The notes: generated by a model not told the origin, from the sequence alone. A stretch of 64,000 nt of DNA from Lactococcus garvieae (GCF_016758115.1 NZ_WIVG01000002.1:1-64000), one strand, 5' to 3'. Counted from the stretch's first letter, positions 18,119 through 27,833 are shown. A program made the numbers and translations.

Positions 18119-18133
18119 ATGAAAGCGCATTAT
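18119..18133 (+). promoter_or_regulatory. Candidate cre site upstream of arcA promoter
   Basis: ATGAAAGCGCATTAT fits the CcpA consensus WTGNAANCGNWNNCW with one mismatch and ends 16 bases before the -35 element of the arc promoter. Confidence 0.55.
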
Positions 18134-18149
18134 TATAATGAACGTTGAT

Positions 18150-18178
18150 TTGCATTTAAAAAAAGATTAAACTATAAT
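18150..18178 (+). promoter_or_regulatory. arc operon promoter
   Basis: TTGCAT at 18150-18155 and TATAAT at 18173-18178 are spaced by 17 bases, giving a predicted start near 18185 and a leader of about 63 bases before arcA. Confidence 0.8.
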
Positions 18179-18185
18179 AAAGGTG

Positions 18186-18200
18186 TTGGAAGCGCTTTTA
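18186..18200 (+). promoter_or_regulatory. Candidate cre site at arc transcription start
   Basis: TTGGAAGCGCTTTTA fits WTGNAANCGNWNNCW with one mismatch and overlaps the predicted transcription start, a position where CcpA binding would repress. Confidence 0.65.
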
Positions 18201-18247
18201 CAATTTTTAATTTATAATAGATTTACTTAAGAAAGGATGCTTATCTC

Positions 18248-19477
18248 ATGGAAAAAGCAATCAATGTCAACTCAGAAATCGGGAAACTTAAATCAGTTCT
18301 CCTTCATCGTCCAGGTGCTGAAGTAGAAAACATCACACCAGACACAATGCATCAGCTTTTGTTTGATGATATCCCTTACCTAAAGATTGCACAGAAGGAA
18401 CACGATTTCTTTGCACAAACATTGCGTGATAACGGTGCAGAAACAGTCTATATCGAAGACCTTGCTGCAGATGTTTTCCAAACGGAAAGTGTTAAAAAAG
18501 ACTTCTTGGCACGTCTCTTGCACGAGGCTGGCTATCGTCCAGGGCGTACACTTGATGGCTTGACAGAGTATTTGACAAGTATGGATACAAAAGCAATGGT
18601 TGATAAAATCTATGCAGGTGTTCGTAAAAACGAATTGGACCTTCAACGTACAGTACTTAGTGACATGGCTGGTTCTGATGCTGAAAATCATTTTTACCTC
18701 AATCCATTGCCAAACGCCTACTTTACACGTGACCCGCAAGCATCTATGGGTGTAGGGATGACTATCAATAAAATGACTTTCCCAGCACGTCAACCTGAAT
18801 CTTTGATTACAGAGTACGTTATGGCACATCACCCACGCTTTAAAGATACTCCAATCTGGCGTGACCGCAACCATACAACACGTATCGAAGGTGGGGACGA
18901 ACTAGTTCTTAACAAACATACTGTGGCAATCGGTGTTTCTGAGCGTACTTCATCTAAGACGATTCAAGCATTGGCTAAAGAGCTTTTCGCAAACCCATTG
19001 TCAACCTTTGACACTGTACTTGCAGTTGAAATTCCACATAACCACGCAATGATGCACTTGGACACTGTATTTACAATGATTAATCACGATCAGTTTACAG
19101 TATTCCCGGGAATCTTTGACGGCTCTGGAAATATCAATGCCTTCATCTTGCGTCCAGGTAAGGATGGTGAGGTTGAAATTGAACACTTAACAGATCTCAA
19201 AGCTGCACTTAAGAAAGTATTAGACTTGTCAGAACTTGACTTGATTGAATGCGGCAATGGTGACCCTATTGTTGCACCACGTGAACAATGGAATGACGGT
19301 TCAAATACATTGGCAATCGCTCCGGGTGAAATTGTCACTTATGACCGTAACTATGTCACTATCGAATTGCTCAAAGAACATGGTGTCAAAGTTCATGAAA
19401 TTCTTTCAAGTGAGTTAGCACGTGGACGTGGCGGAGCGCGTTGTATGTCTCAACCGCTATGGCGTGAAGATATCTAA
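18248..19477 (+). CDS. arcA: Arginine deiminase
   Basis: This enzyme (409 residues) hydrolyses arginine to citrulline and ammonia, the first step of the arginine deiminase pathway. Family motifs include FTRDP, the [11 protein letters not shown] segment, the HLDTVF catalytic His region and the C-terminal [15 protein letters not shown] with nucleophile Cys399. GAAAGGATG lies upstream of the ATG. It heads the arcA-arcB-arcD-arcC cluster and has a strong promoter flanked by two cre-like sites, so glucose repression is likely. Confidence 0.97.
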   Translation: MEKAINVNSEIGKLKSVLLHRPGAEVENITPDTMHQLLFDDIPYLKIAQKEHDFFAQTLRDNGAETVYIEDLAADVFQTESVKKDFLARLLHEAGYRPGRTLDGLTEYLTSMDTKAMVDKIYAGVRKNELDLQRTVLSDMAGSDAENHFYLNPLPNAYFTRDPQASMGVGMTINKMTFPARQPESLITEYVMAHHPRFKDTPIWRDRNHTTRIEGGDELVLNKHTVAIGVSERTSSKTIQALAKELFANPLSTFDTVLAVEIPHNHAMMHLDTVFTMINHDQFTVFPGIFDGSGNINAFILRPGKDGEVEIEHLTDLKAALKKVLDLSELDLIECGNGDPIVAPREQWNDGSNTLAIAPGEIVTYDRNYVTIELLKEHGVKVHEILSSELARGRGGARCMSQPLWREDI

Positions 19478-19493
19478 AACAGTTCACTTAAAA

Positions 19494-19555
19494 CTGCTTG
19501 GTTTACAGACATTGTCAATAAGCTTGACAGTTCTCGAACTCAAAACTCCAAGCAG
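19494..19555 (+). promoter_or_regulatory. Intercistronic mRNA hairpin between arcA and arcB
   Basis: The outer arms CTGCTTGG (19494-19501) and CCAAGCAG (19548-19555) are exact complements. They enclose an inner hairpin TGTCAA/TTGACA (19513-19518 with 19524-19529). There is no T-run, so it is more likely an mRNA stability or processing element than a terminator. Confidence 0.6.
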
Positions 19556-19615
19556 ATGCCATTATAATCTCATTTTCAAAAAACAAAAAAATATTTAAAT
19601 TGAGGAGAAAAATAA

Positions 19616-20659
19616 ATGCAAACACCAAAAATCAATTCAGTTTTCCAAGGACGTTCATTTTTAGCAGAAAAAGACTTTACACCTGCAGAAATTCAATACC
19701 TTATTGATTTCGCTATCCATTTGAAAGCTTTGAAGAAAAATAACATTCCGCACCACTACCTAGAAGGAAAAAATATCGCCTTGCTTTTTGCCAAAACTTC
19801 TACACGTACACGTGCAGCTTTCACCACTGCGGCGATTGACCTTGGTGCGCACCCTGAATATCTCGGTAAGGACGATATCCAACTTGGTATTAAAGAATCT
19901 ACTGAAGACACAGCACGTGTTCTGGGGTCAATGTTTGATGCGATTGAACGTCGTGGTTTCTCACAAAAAGAAGTGGAAGACTTGGCAAAATACTCAGGTG
20001 TTCCTGTATGGAATGGTTTGACTGATGATTGGCATCCAACTCAAATGATTGCCGACTATATGACAATCAAGGAAGAATTTGGCTACCTTAAAGGTCTTAA
20101 ACTTGCTTATGTTGGTGATGGACGCAACAACATGGCCAACTCTCTAATCGTAACAGGTGCAATGCTTGGCGTTAGCGTAACTATCGTGGCGCCTGAATCA
20201 CTCCAACCATCAGAAGAAGTTATGGAAATCGCGCGCAAATTTGCAGCTGAATCAGGTGCAAAACCAGAAACAACTGCAGATATCGAAGCAGGGGTTAAAG
20301 GTGCAAACATTATCTACTCTGACGTATGGGTATCTATGGGTGAGTCAAACTGGGAAGAACGTGTTGAGCTCCTCACTCCATACCGTGTCACAATGGATAT
20401 GATGAAATTGACTGGAACTCCAGATGAAGAACTCATCTTCATGCACTGCTTGCCAGCTTTCCACGATACTGAAACTGAATATGGTAAAGAAATCAAAGAA
20501 GAATATGGCTTGACTGAAATGGAAGTCACTGACGAAGTGTTCCGCTCTAAATACGCCCGTCAATTTGAGGAAGCTGAAAACCGTATGCATTCAATTAAAG
20601 CAATTATGGCAGCAACTTTGGGTAATCTCTTCATTCCAGATGTGCCAAGTATCAAATAA
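19616..20659 (+). CDS. arcB: Ornithine carbamoyltransferase, catabolic
   Basis: This enzyme (347 residues) splits citrulline with phosphate into ornithine and carbamoyl phosphate. The carbamoyl phosphate motif STRTR, the [11 protein letters not shown] segment, and [16 protein letters not shown] are all present, and the longer chain with conserved ADI-operon partners marks the catabolic form. GAGGAG lies upstream of the ATG. It lies between arcA and arcD, with large hairpins in both flanking gaps. Confidence 0.97.
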   Translation: MQTPKINSVFQGRSFLAEKDFTPAEIQYLIDFAIHLKALKKNNIPHHYLEGKNIALLFAKTSTRTRAAFTTAAIDLGAHPEYLGKDDIQLGIKESTEDTARVLGSMFDAIERRGFSQKEVEDLAKYSGVPVWNGLTDDWHPTQMIADYMTIKEEFGYLKGLKLAYVGDGRNNMANSLIVTGAMLGVSVTIVAPESLQPSEEVMEIARKFAAESGAKPETTADIEAGVKGANIIYSDVWVSMGESNWEERVELLTPYRVTMDMMKLTGTPDEELIFMHCLPAFHDTETEYGKEIKEEYGLTEMEVTDEVFRSKYARQFEEAENRMHSIKAIMAATLGNLFIPDVPSIK

Positions 20660-20675
20660 TTGGTGTTGAATTTGA

Positions 20676-20746
20676 TTTTTTCCGGATTTGACAGACTTTC
20701 CACTTTCGCTGATGCCAGTGGGAAGTTTGCACAAATCTGGAAAAAA
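20676..20746 (+). promoter_or_regulatory. Large hairpin between arcB and arcD
   Basis: A 15-bp outer stem (20676-20690 with 20732-20746, one G-U) encloses a second stem CTTTCCACT/AGTGGGAAG (20696-20704 with 20717-20725, one G-U). It is not followed by a T-run on the plus strand, so partial termination, mRNA processing or stabilisation of arcAB is more likely than full termination. Confidence 0.65.
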
Positions 20747-20860
20747 TATTTTAAGCTCCCTCTATAACTCTTGTTTTGAAAAGGTCAGATCCCAAATATA
20801 TTATCATCGTGTTGAAGACTTTTTTAAAGCATATGACTTTATGAAAAAATAGGTAGTAAT

Positions 20861-22324
20861 ATGGAAGTAGAAAATAAAAAAGGAATTGGGCTCATGGCCC
20901 TCGTAGCCATTATTGTTTCAGGAGCAATCGGTGGTGGGGTATTCAACCTCTCAAATGATTTAGCTCGTGGCGCTACACCAGGTGGTGTTGTTATTTCGTG
21001 GCTCTTTATCGGTTTTGGTATTTTAATGCTCGTTTTGAGCTTGAACTATCTTGTAGTAAATAAGCCTGAACTTTCAGGTGTTTCAGACTATGCTCGCGCA
21101 GGATTTGGTGATTTTGCTGGTTTCTTATCAGGATGGGGGTACTGGTTGTCTGCTTGGGCAGGTAACGTTGCCTTTGCTGTATTGATGATGACCTCGGTCA
21201 ATTATTTCTTTCCTGGGGTCTTTGCCAACGATGACGGTTCTTTAACTGTTTTATCAGTAATTGTTGTTTCTGTTGTCTCATGGGCTTTAACAGCACTTGT
21301 TATTCGTGGTGTCGAAGGAGCAGCAGTTATTAATGCTATCGTTCTCATCGCAAAATTAATCCCAATCGTAATTTTTGCAGTTGTTGCTATTGTCATGTTC
21401 AAAGCGGGAATTTTCACAGAGCATTTTTGGCAAAATGTAGCGATTAATGCAGATGGTTCAGCGGCCTTTACAAATATGACAGCATCAGGCTTAGTAGAAC
21501 AAATTCAAAATTCTCTGATGGTCATGATTTGGGTCTTCGTTGGTATTGAAGGCGCTGCGATGATGGGTGACCGTGCCAAGAAAAAATCAGATGCAGGTAA
21601 AGCCTCCATTATTGGTTTACTTACCCTGTTAGTTATCTATATCTTGCTCTCACTCTTGCCATACGGTTATTTGGATCAAGCAACATTGGCAAGCATACCA
21701 CAACCAGGTATGGTTGGAATCCTACGTGAAATGGTTGGCCCTTGGGGCGGGAATTTGATGGCTATTGGCTTGATTATCTCACTTCTCGGTGCTTGGTTGT
21801 CTTGGACAATGCTTCCGGTGGAGGCGACTTCTCAACTGGCTTCACAAAAACTTTTACCTGCATGGTTTGGGAAAGAAAATAAGGCTGGTGCACCTGTCAA
21901 TTCATTATTGTTGACTCAAGGTTTTGTACAACTCTTTATTATCATTACCTACTTTGCCTCAGATGCCTATAATGTATTTGTATATCTTTGTACGGCTGTA
22001 ATCATGGTCTGCTACGCTTTGGTAGGTGCCTACATGTTTAAAGTTGGTTTAGTGGAAAAATCACCGAGAAATATCTTAATAGGTTTCTTCGCTATGGCCT
22101 TCCAGATTGTTGCCCTTTATCTGAGCGGTTGGGAATTTGTATGGATGTCCGCTATCCTTTACGTTGTTGGCTTTGTTCTCTATATTCGCGCGAAACGAGA
22201 AAATAACAGAAGTATTTCTTCAAGAGAATGGTTTGCCATCATTGTGTTCACACTTGCAGCTTTACTAGCTCTTTATGGACTTCTTGCCAATCAATTTGGT
22301 TTAAGAGAGTTGCTCGGTATTTAA
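20861..22324 (+). CDS. arcD: Arginine/ornithine antiporter
   Basis: This APC-superfamily transporter (487 residues, about 12-13 membrane segments) exchanges extracellular arginine for intracellular ornithine without net energy cost. The first membrane segment carries the APC signature SGAIGGGVFNLSNDLA, and GVEGAAMMGDRAKKKSDAGKA is the conserved cytoplasmic loop of the ArcD group. TAGGTAGT precedes the ATG. Its position between arcB and arcC supports the arginine role. Confidence 0.95.
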   Translation: MEVENKKGIGLMALVAIIVSGAIGGGVFNLSNDLARGATPGGVVISWLFIGFGILMLVLSLNYLVVNKPELSGVSDYARAGFGDFAGFLSGWGYWLSAWAGNVAFAVLMMTSVNYFFPGVFANDDGSLTVLSVIVVSVVSWALTALVIRGVEGAAVINAIVLIAKLIPIVIFAVVAIVMFKAGIFTEHFWQNVAINADGSAAFTNMTASGLVEQIQNSLMVMIWVFVGIEGAAMMGDRAKKKSDAGKASIIGLLTLLVIYILLSLLPYGYLDQATLASIPQPGMVGILREMVGPWGGNLMAIGLIISLLGAWLSWTMLPVEATSQLASQKLLPAWFGKENKAGAPVNSLLLTQGFVQLFIIITYFASDAYNVFVYLCTAVIMVCYALVGAYMFKVGLVEKSPRNILIGFFAMAFQIVALYLSGWEFVWMSAILYVVGFVLYIRAKRENNRSISSREWFAIIVFTLAALLALYGLLANQFGLRELLGI

Positions 22325-22379
22325 GAATAAAAAAGATGAAATTTTTGATTAATCAGAAATTTTATTCTTTGATGCGCAA

Positions 22380-22393
22380 AGTAAGCGCTTAAA
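22380..22393 (+). promoter_or_regulatory. Weak cre-like site before arcC
   Basis: AGTAAGCGCTTAAA matches TGWAANCGNTNWCA at 12 of 14 positions and lies 26 bases before the arcC start. An imperfect palindrome AAATTTTTGATT/AATCAGAAATTT at 22338-22361 lies just upstream. Both could be chance in AT-rich sequence. Confidence 0.35.
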
Positions 22394-22419
22394 TAATAAG
22401 AAATAGGAGAAAATAATTT

Positions 22420-23370
22420 ATGGTTAGACGTATTGTAGTTGCTCTTGGTGGTAATGCTATTTTGACAAATGATCCGACAGCAAAAGCACAACAAGAAGCC
22501 TTGGAAGTTACAGCAAGTCAATTGATTCCACTTATCAAAAACAACGATGTAGAAATCATTGTCACTCATGGGAACGGACCACAGGTTGGAAATTTGCTCT
22601 TGCAACAATTAGGATCAGACAGTGAAAAAAATCCAGCTATGCCTTTAGACACAGCAGTTGCTATGACTCAAGGACAAATCGGTTACTGGATGAGTCAGGC
22701 TTTCACTAAGGCTCTACTTAAGGAAGGTTTAGGACATATCCCAGTTGCCTCAGTTGTAACCCGCGTTGTTGTTGATGGCAATGATCCAGCCTTTGAAAAC
22801 CCAACAAAACCTATTGGACCGTTTTATGATGAAGTGCAGATGAATAAGATGCAGGAACAATATCCAGATTGGAAATTTGTTGAAGATTCGGGCCGTGGCT
22901 ATCGCCGTGTTGTAGCAAGTCCAAAACCTGAGCGTATCGTCGAAGCAGAAGCAATTAAGCCTCTATTAGATGCTGCAGTTTTGACAACAGTATCAGGCGG
23001 CGGTGGTATTCCTGTAGTTGCCAATGAAGATGGGACATACACAGGTGTGGAAGCTGTTATCGACAAAGACTTCTCAGCCGCTAAACTTGCAGAACTCGTT
23101 GACGGTGATGAACTGGTTATCTTGACAGGTGTTGACAATGTTTTCGTCAATTACAACAAACCTGATCAAAAGAAATTGGAAAAGGTTACCTTGTCTGAGA
23201 TTGGAGCCTACTTGGAAGAAGGACAATTCGCTGCAGGTTCTATGAAGCCAAAAGTTGAAGCAGCCATGGCTTTTGTAGAACGTACAGGACGTGCTGCAAC
23301 GATTACCTCACTTGAAAATCTTGAAGATTTCTTGGCAAATGGTTCAGGGACAACAATTGTTGCGGATTAA
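22420..23370 (+). CDS. arcC: Carbamate kinase
   Basis: This enzyme (316 residues) transfers phosphate from carbamoyl phosphate to ADP, the ATP-yielding last step of the pathway. Family motifs are [10 protein letters not shown] at the N-terminus, [36 protein letters not shown] and the aspartate-rich [18 protein letters not shown] segment. AATAGGAGAAAA precedes the ATG. A terminator directly follows, so the arcA-C transcript probably ends here. Confidence 0.97.
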   Translation: MVRRIVVALGGNAILTNDPTAKAQQEALEVTASQLIPLIKNNDVEIIVTHGNGPQVGNLLLQQLGSDSEKNPAMPLDTAVAMTQGQIGYWMSQAFTKALLKEGLGHIPVASVVTRVVVDGNDPAFENPTKPIGPFYDEVQMNKMQEQYPDWKFVEDSGRGYRRVVASPKPERIVEAEAIKPLLDAAVLTTVSGGGGIPVVANEDGTYTGVEAVIDKDFSAAKLAELVDGDELVILTGVDNVFVNYNKPDQKKLEKVTLSEIGAYLEEGQFAAGSMKPKVEAAMAFVERTGRAATITSLENLEDFLANGSGTTIVAD

Positions 23371-23376
23371 AATGTG

Positions 23377-23402
23377 AAAGGCTGCGTTTACGTGGCCTTT
23401 TT
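23377..23402 (+). terminator. Terminator after arcC
   Basis: AAAGGC (23377-23382) pairs with GCCTTT (23395-23400), with an inner CGT/ACG stem, and is followed by T residues. Confidence 0.8.
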
Positions 23403-23422
23403 CCTATGATTTGGAGGAGCCA

Positions 23423-23915
23423 ATGAGAAATTTTAGAGAAGTAGAAGAGCTGATGGCCAAACTAAAAATTCCATATCAAATAGTGGAACATCCAGCAAGT
23501 TATTCTACAGAAGAATCAGATAAATATATCGAAGGACATGAAGGGTGTAGGTCGAAAACTTTAGTTTTGGCCAATAAAAAGTCCACGCAATTCTATATGG
23601 TTATTATGGATGACAGTAAGCGAGTGGAGATGAACAAGCTTGGGGGGGTACTTGGAGTAAATCGCCTGCATTTTGCATCAGAAGAACGCTTAGAAAGCAT
23701 GTTGGGGGCTCCAACCAGGGATTGTTTCTATTTATGGTTTGGTTGATAATAAAATGGATAATATGCACGTTTACTTTGATCGAGAAATGCTTGAGGAGCA
23801 TGACATTATGACTTTTCATCCAAATGACAATACAAAGACAATATTCTTTCCTATGGAAGATTGCTTTAAAATACTGGAGTCACAAGGATATACTTATGCT
23901 ATAATTGATTTTTGA
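23423..23915 (+). pseudogene. Prolyl-tRNA editing protein (PrdX/YbaK-like), frameshifted
   Basis: The first frame encodes a YbaK/ProX editing domain: STEESDKYIEGHEGCRSKTLVL, FYMVIMDDSKRVEMNKLGG and ERLESMLGAPT. It then runs into a stop at 23744-23746. The second frame continues the same domain from 23718 (PGIVSIYGLVDNK through HVYFDREML and FHPNDNTKTIFF to AIIDF) and ends at 23915. The break lies at about 23711-23718, in GCTCCAACCAGGG; the expected sequence needs two more bases (for example ACCCCA). The intact protein would remove mischarged alanine from tRNA(Pro). It is either a true disruption or a sequencing error. GGAGGAG precedes the ATG at 23423. Confidence 0.85.
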
Positions 23916-23933
23916 GATATGGAGGAGTAGCTT

Positions 23934-25064
23934 ATGAAAATAAATGGTTTTGGAGTTGAAGAATGGCTTAATGTGTGGGAAAAGTCAGCAGTATATGATA
24001 TTGCACAGTCAACGATTTCATCTATGACCCTGCAAGAGATATTAGATTTAGAAGCGGATAAGGGGCAAGGCTTTATGTCGGCTCTTATGCAGGAGAAATT
24101 CAATTATGGCTGGATTGAGGGGTCTCCTGAATTTAAAAAAGAAGTGGCTAAACTTTATACTGATGTTCCTGCAGAAAATATCTTAGCAACAAATGGAGCA
24201 ACTGGTGCAAATCATCTCGTACTGTATAGCCTGATTGAGCCGGGGGATCATGTTATTGCAGAATACCCAAGCTATCAGCAGCTCTATGATATTCCTCGGT
24301 CTTTGGGAGCAGAAGTTGATTTCTGGCAGATCTATGAGCGTGAAAATTGGTACCCTCGTCTAGAAGAGTTACGCCAGATGATGCGACCAAACACCAAGAT
24401 GATTTGTCTGAATAATGCCAACAACCCCACAGGAACGACATTAAACCGTGCATTTTTGCAAGAAGTAGTAGACTTGGCTAAGACGGTTGGTGCTTATGTA
24501 TTAGTTGATGAAGTTTATTTACCATTAGATGACTCAGAGGACTATGTACCCATTGCTGACTTGTATGAGAAAGGGATTTCCACCAATTCTTTGTCTAAAA
24601 CTTACTCTGTTCCAGGTGTGCGCCTGGGCTGGGTAGCAACTCAGGACGAAAAACTGACCGATGTGTTTCGGAAATATAGGGATTATACAATGATTTGCTG
24701 TGGCGTTTTTGATGATGCCTTGGGAACTTTGGTTTTAAAGCATCGGGACAAAGTTCTTGCACGTAATAAAGCAATTGTAAATAAGAACCTCGAAATCTTG
24801 CGTGAGTGGGTTGAAAATGAACCCTTGGTTTCAATGATATATCCAAAGTCTGTTTCGACAAGCTTTGTAAAATTTGAAGAATTGGATCCAGAAAAAACGG
24901 AAGAATTTTGCATAGAATTACTAAAAAGCAAGGGAGTTCTTTTAGTTCCGGGAAATAGGTTTGACTTACCGGGCTATGCAAGATTAGGGTATTGTACAAA
25001 CGAAGCGACCTTACGCGAGGGCTTAGCTGCTTTATCTCAATTTTTGCGAGAATATGACAAATAA
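23934..25064 (+). CDS. arcT: PLP-dependent aminotransferase, ArcT type
   Basis: This is a class I/II fold aminotransferase of 376 residues. NNANNPTGTTL, VDEVY (PLP ring Asp) and SLSKTYSVPGVRLGW with PLP lysine Lys222 are present. L. lactis carries a transaminase gene called arcT downstream of arcC in its arginine deiminase cluster; order and sequence pattern here suggest the same gene. The substrate is unproven. ATGGAGGAG precedes the start. It ends in a strong terminator. Confidence 0.8.
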   Translation: MKINGFGVEEWLNVWEKSAVYDIAQSTISSMTLQEILDLEADKGQGFMSALMQEKFNYGWIEGSPEFKKEVAKLYTDVPAENILATNGATGANHLVLYSLIEPGDHVIAEYPSYQQLYDIPRSLGAEVDFWQIYERENWYPRLEELRQMMRPNTKMICLNNANNPTGTTLNRAFLQEVVDLAKTVGAYVLVDEVYLPLDDSEDYVPIADLYEKGISTNSLSKTYSVPGVRLGWVATQDEKLTDVFRKYRDYTMICCGVFDDALGTLVLKHRDKVLARNKAIVNKNLEILREWVENEPLVSMIYPKSVSTSFVKFEELDPEKTEEFCIELLKSKGVLLVPGNRFDLPGYARLGYCTNEATLREGLAALSQFLREYDK

Positions 25065-25070
25065 GATAAT

Positions 25071-25092
25071 AAGAGGCTTTGAGCCTCTTTTT
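25071..25092 (+). terminator. Terminator after arcT
   Basis: AGAGGCT (25072-25078) pairs with AGCCTCT (25082-25088) across a 3-base loop and runs into five T. Confidence 0.88.
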
Positions 25093-25141
25093 CTATACCA
25101 AAAATTTCCAAATTTGGTACAATAATGAAAGGAGGATTTCC

Positions 25142-25753
25142 ATGGATTTTGTAAAAATTAATAAAGAACGCCACGCTGTAAAAACATTTGACGGTAAAAA
25201 GATACCGACAGTAGATGTGAAACAGATTATCTCTGCTGCGAGCTTAGCGCCTTCTGCACATAATATTCAGCCTTGGCATTTTGTGATTATAGAAAGTGAG
25301 CAGAAGCGTCAAGCGCTTTTATCAGAAGTTAAGGGAAAGAACGGACAACAGGTTAAAGAAGCGGGAGCTGTTATCGCTATCTTTAGTGATACAAATCTTT
25401 CAGAACGCTCAAGCGAAATTGCTCGCATAGGAGCTGGAGAACTGGACAGCGAGCAATTGCAACGTTTTAATAGTCGTTATCCACAAATGTTTGAAAGCAT
25501 GGATGAGCTGATGGAGGCAAGCTACCTATCCTTGAATATAGGCTTTGTGACAATGAATCTCATGTATGCCATCAAAAATAGAGGGTATGAAGGAAATGTC
25601 ATTCTTGGTTTTGATCGTACAGAGCGTGTGAACGAAATTCTTGAAGTTGATAAACGTTATCGTCCAGAACTGCTGGTTGTCCTTGGAACATCAGAGTCTA
25701 AAGGTGAAGCAAGTTATCGCTTGCCACAGCAAAACATTATTGAGATTCGTTAA
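25142..25753 (+). CDS. Nitroreductase family protein
   Basis: This FMN-dependent NAD(P)H oxidoreductase has 203 residues. The N-terminal ERHAVKTFDGKKIP and AASLAPSAHNIQPWHFVII segments bind FMN and are typical. The C-terminal LLVVLGTSESKGEASYRLP is the family end. The frame is open upstream from 25079 but the ATG at 25142 has AAAGGAGG in front of it. Physiological substrate unknown. Stands alone between arcT and the quinone genes. Confidence 0.92.
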   Translation: MDFVKINKERHAVKTFDGKKIPTVDVKQIISAASLAPSAHNIQPWHFVIIESEQKRQALLSEVKGKNGQQVKEAGAVIAIFSDTNLSERSSEIARIGAGELDSEQLQRFNSRYPQMFESMDELMEASYLSLNIGFVTMNLMYAIKNRGYEGNVILGFDRTERVNEILEVDKRYRPELLVVLGTSESKGEASYRLPQQNIIEIR

Positions 25754-25859
25754 GCATTTGTAAGAAAAACTGGAGTCGTTTATATCGAAATCTAAGGTGA
25801 AATTTGCTAGAATAATAGAGACATAAAAATGATAGATATATTAGGGAGCGAAGGAAAAA

Positions 25860-26840
25860 GTGCTAGATTTTTGGCAGGACTATCCTGAAATTAGAGGAAA
25901 ACTTATCGCAGTACAGACTTTGATGGCGGAACGTTTGTCAGTAAATAATGCAGACATACGTGATGCATTGCAAAAGTTTACGACACGCGGAGGTAAAATG
26001 GTTCGTCCAGCGCTTTTTTTTCTATTTTCTGGCTTATTAAAAGAGGGCAACCAAGACGAAGAGCGCTTGCTTAAAATAGCGGCTAGCTTGGAGTTGCTGC
26101 ACTCAGCGACCTTGATTCATGATGATATCATCGATGATTCGCCTTTACGCCGAGGTTTACCAAGTGTGGAGGCTCAGTTTGGTAAAGATGTTGCTGTGTA
26201 TACAGGTGATTTTATCTATACAGTGTATTTTGAACTACTTTGCGAGACGATGGCAGACACGCCATTTTTACCTAGAAATGCAAAGTCAATGAAAAAAATA
26301 CTGCAAGGTGAACTGACTCAAATGCAGTCAGCGTTTAATGCAGATAACAGCATCCGACACTATCTTAAGGCAATAAGCGGTAAAACGGCAGAATTGTTGA
26401 GTCTGGCTTGTTTGGAAGGGGCATATTTTTCAGGCGGAGATAAGCAGATGCAACGGTCAGCTCGAAAAATCGGTTTGGCTATCGGTTTGGCCTTCCAAAT
26501 ATATGATGATGTTTTGAACTTTACTGTAGGTTTAGAGGAGGCTGATAAGCCTATACTGACGGACTTTAGACAGGGAATCTACACATTGCCTCTGCTTTTA
26601 GCAAAAGAGGAAGCACCTGAACAAGTTTTACCCTATCTGGTAGCCTCAGACGGTCTCAGCCGTGAGGAATGTATCCAGTTTTCGCAGTTGGTAGCGGATC
26701 TGGGTGGCATTACAGGAAGTTTATTTTTAGCCAAACATCTCACGAACCAAGCGCTTTTAGAAATTGAAAAACTTCCCCAATCTCGTAATCGTGAGATTTT
26801 AAAGGAAGTTACTCAAACTTTATTACAAAGAAATTATTAA
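25860..26840 (+). CDS. Polyprenyl diphosphate synthase (long-chain)
   Basis: This trans-prenyltransferase (326 residues) makes the isoprenoid tail for menaquinone. The first aspartate-rich motif is HDDIIDD (Asp88-Asp93) with RRG after it, GGKMVRP is the N-terminal basic motif, and FQIYDDVLNF is the second aspartate motif. The GTG start has GAAGGAAAA upstream. It is followed after two bases by the UbiA-family gene, which would use its product. The exact chain length cannot be read safely. Confidence 0.9.
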   Translation: MLDFWQDYPEIRGKLIAVQTLMAERLSVNNADIRDALQKFTTRGGKMVRPALFFLFSGLLKEGNQDEERLLKIAASLELLHSATLIHDDIIDDSPLRRGLPSVEAQFGKDVAVYTGDFIYTVYFELLCETMADTPFLPRNAKSMKKILQGELTQMQSAFNADNSIRHYLKAISGKTAELLSLACLEGAYFSGGDKQMQRSARKIGLAIGLAFQIYDDVLNFTVGLEEADKPILTDFRQGIYTLPLLLAKEEAPEQVLPYLVASDGLSREECIQFSQLVADLGGITGSLFLAKHLTNQALLEIEKLPQSRNREILKEVTQTLLQRNY

Positions 26841-26842
26841 AA

Positions 26843-27745
26843 ATGAATTTTAAAACATTTGCTGAACTCATTGAGTTGAAAGCTAAAGCAGCCAGCGTTT
26901 TTCCTTTTTTATTGGGATTGGCTTACTCACTCTATCATTACCAGACGGCCAACTTCTTCCCTTTGTTCCTCTACTTTATCGCTATGTTCTGTTTCAACTG
27001 TTTTGTAGACATATGGGACAATTATAATGACTATCATAAGGCTGTGGACACGGAAGATTATAAGAAAAATACCAATATTATTGGGCGAGAAAATCTGTCT
27101 CTTAAGACAATACGTACATTGCTCATGTCCTTCTTTTCTCTCTCCTTGTTATTAGGGTTAATCGTAGCTTGGCTGGTGGGTTGGCCTGTCTTTTGGCTCG
27201 GACTCTTTTGCTATTTTGTAGGGATTTTTTACTCTGCAGGTCCGAAACCACTATCAAGTTTACCGGTGGGCGAGTTGGCGAGCGGTTTAACAATGGGCTA
27301 TTTGATTTTTCTGATTTGTGTATATATTAATACGAGTGCGGTTTTTATCTGGGACTTTGAAAGTTTGGGGTCAACTTTTCTCGTTGCCTTGCCAAGTACA
27401 TTGCTGATTTCAAACCTGATGTTGGCCAATAATACCTGCGATTTGGAAGAAGACGAAGCCAATCATCGTTACACCATTGTGTATTATATTGGCAGAAAGA
27501 ATGCGTTGCGCTGGTGGACGATGAGTATCGTTGTAGCTTATATTTCTATTGTTGCTGCTGTTGTTCTAAGATTGATTTCCCCGCTTATGCTGATGCTCTT
27601 CTTGCTTTTACCTTTTATCGTAAAACAGGCCAGACCTTACTTACAAAGGCAGGTAAAAAAAGAAACATTCATTATTTCAGTGAAAATCCTGCTCATCTTC
27701 TCTTTTACCCAGACAATCTTGATGCTTGTATCTTTAGCTATTTAA
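26843..27745 (+). CDS. UbiA-family prenyltransferase, MenA-like
   Basis: This 300-residue membrane protein has about eight to nine segments. The two Mg-prenyl diphosphate motifs of the UbiA family are in DIWDNYNDYHKAVDTED (cytoplasmic loop 1) and NNTCDLEEDEANHRYT (loop 2). It most likely attaches the polyprenyl chain to 1,4-dihydroxy-2-naphthoate to make demethylmenaquinone. It starts two bases after the polyprenyl synthase stop, so the pair is one operon. No other men genes are in the window. Confidence 0.85.
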   Translation: MNFKTFAELIELKAKAASVFPFLLGLAYSLYHYQTANFFPLFLYFIAMFCFNCFVDIWDNYNDYHKAVDTEDYKKNTNIIGRENLSLKTIRTLLMSFFSLSLLLGLIVAWLVGWPVFWLGLFCYFVGIFYSAGPKPLSSLPVGELASGLTMGYLIFLICVYINTSAVFIWDFESLGSTFLVALPSTLLISNLMLANNTCDLEEDEANHRYTIVYYIGRKNALRWWTMSIVVAYISIVAAVVLRLISPLMLMLFLLLPFIVKQARPYLQRQVKKETFIISVKILLIFSFTQTILMLVSLAI

Positions 27746-27802
27746 ACTAATGAAGCAAAAAAAGTTCCATAATAAATCCCACAAGATGTGTCACAGAACC
27801 CT

Positions 27803-27833
27803 AAAAAAGCCTTTCAGTTAAGAAGGCTTTTTT
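27803..27833. terminator. Bidirectional terminator between MenA-like and feo genes
   Basis: An 11-bp stem AAAAAAGCCTT / AAGGCTTTTTT (27803-27813 with 27823-27833) serves both the plus-strand prenyltransferase and the minus-strand feo operon. Confidence 0.9.

Noticed and set aside
20704-20714. TTTCGCTGATG shared between the arcB-arcD hairpin and 27853-27863
   Set aside because: The second copy is inside the Cys-rich peptide gene and the flanks do not align, so the match is probably chance.
22338-22361. Palindrome AAATTTTTGATT/AATCAGAAATTT before arcC considered as CodY box or terminator
   Set aside because: It has no T-run on the plus strand and matches the CodY consensus poorly; AT-rich palindromes of this size are expected by chance here.
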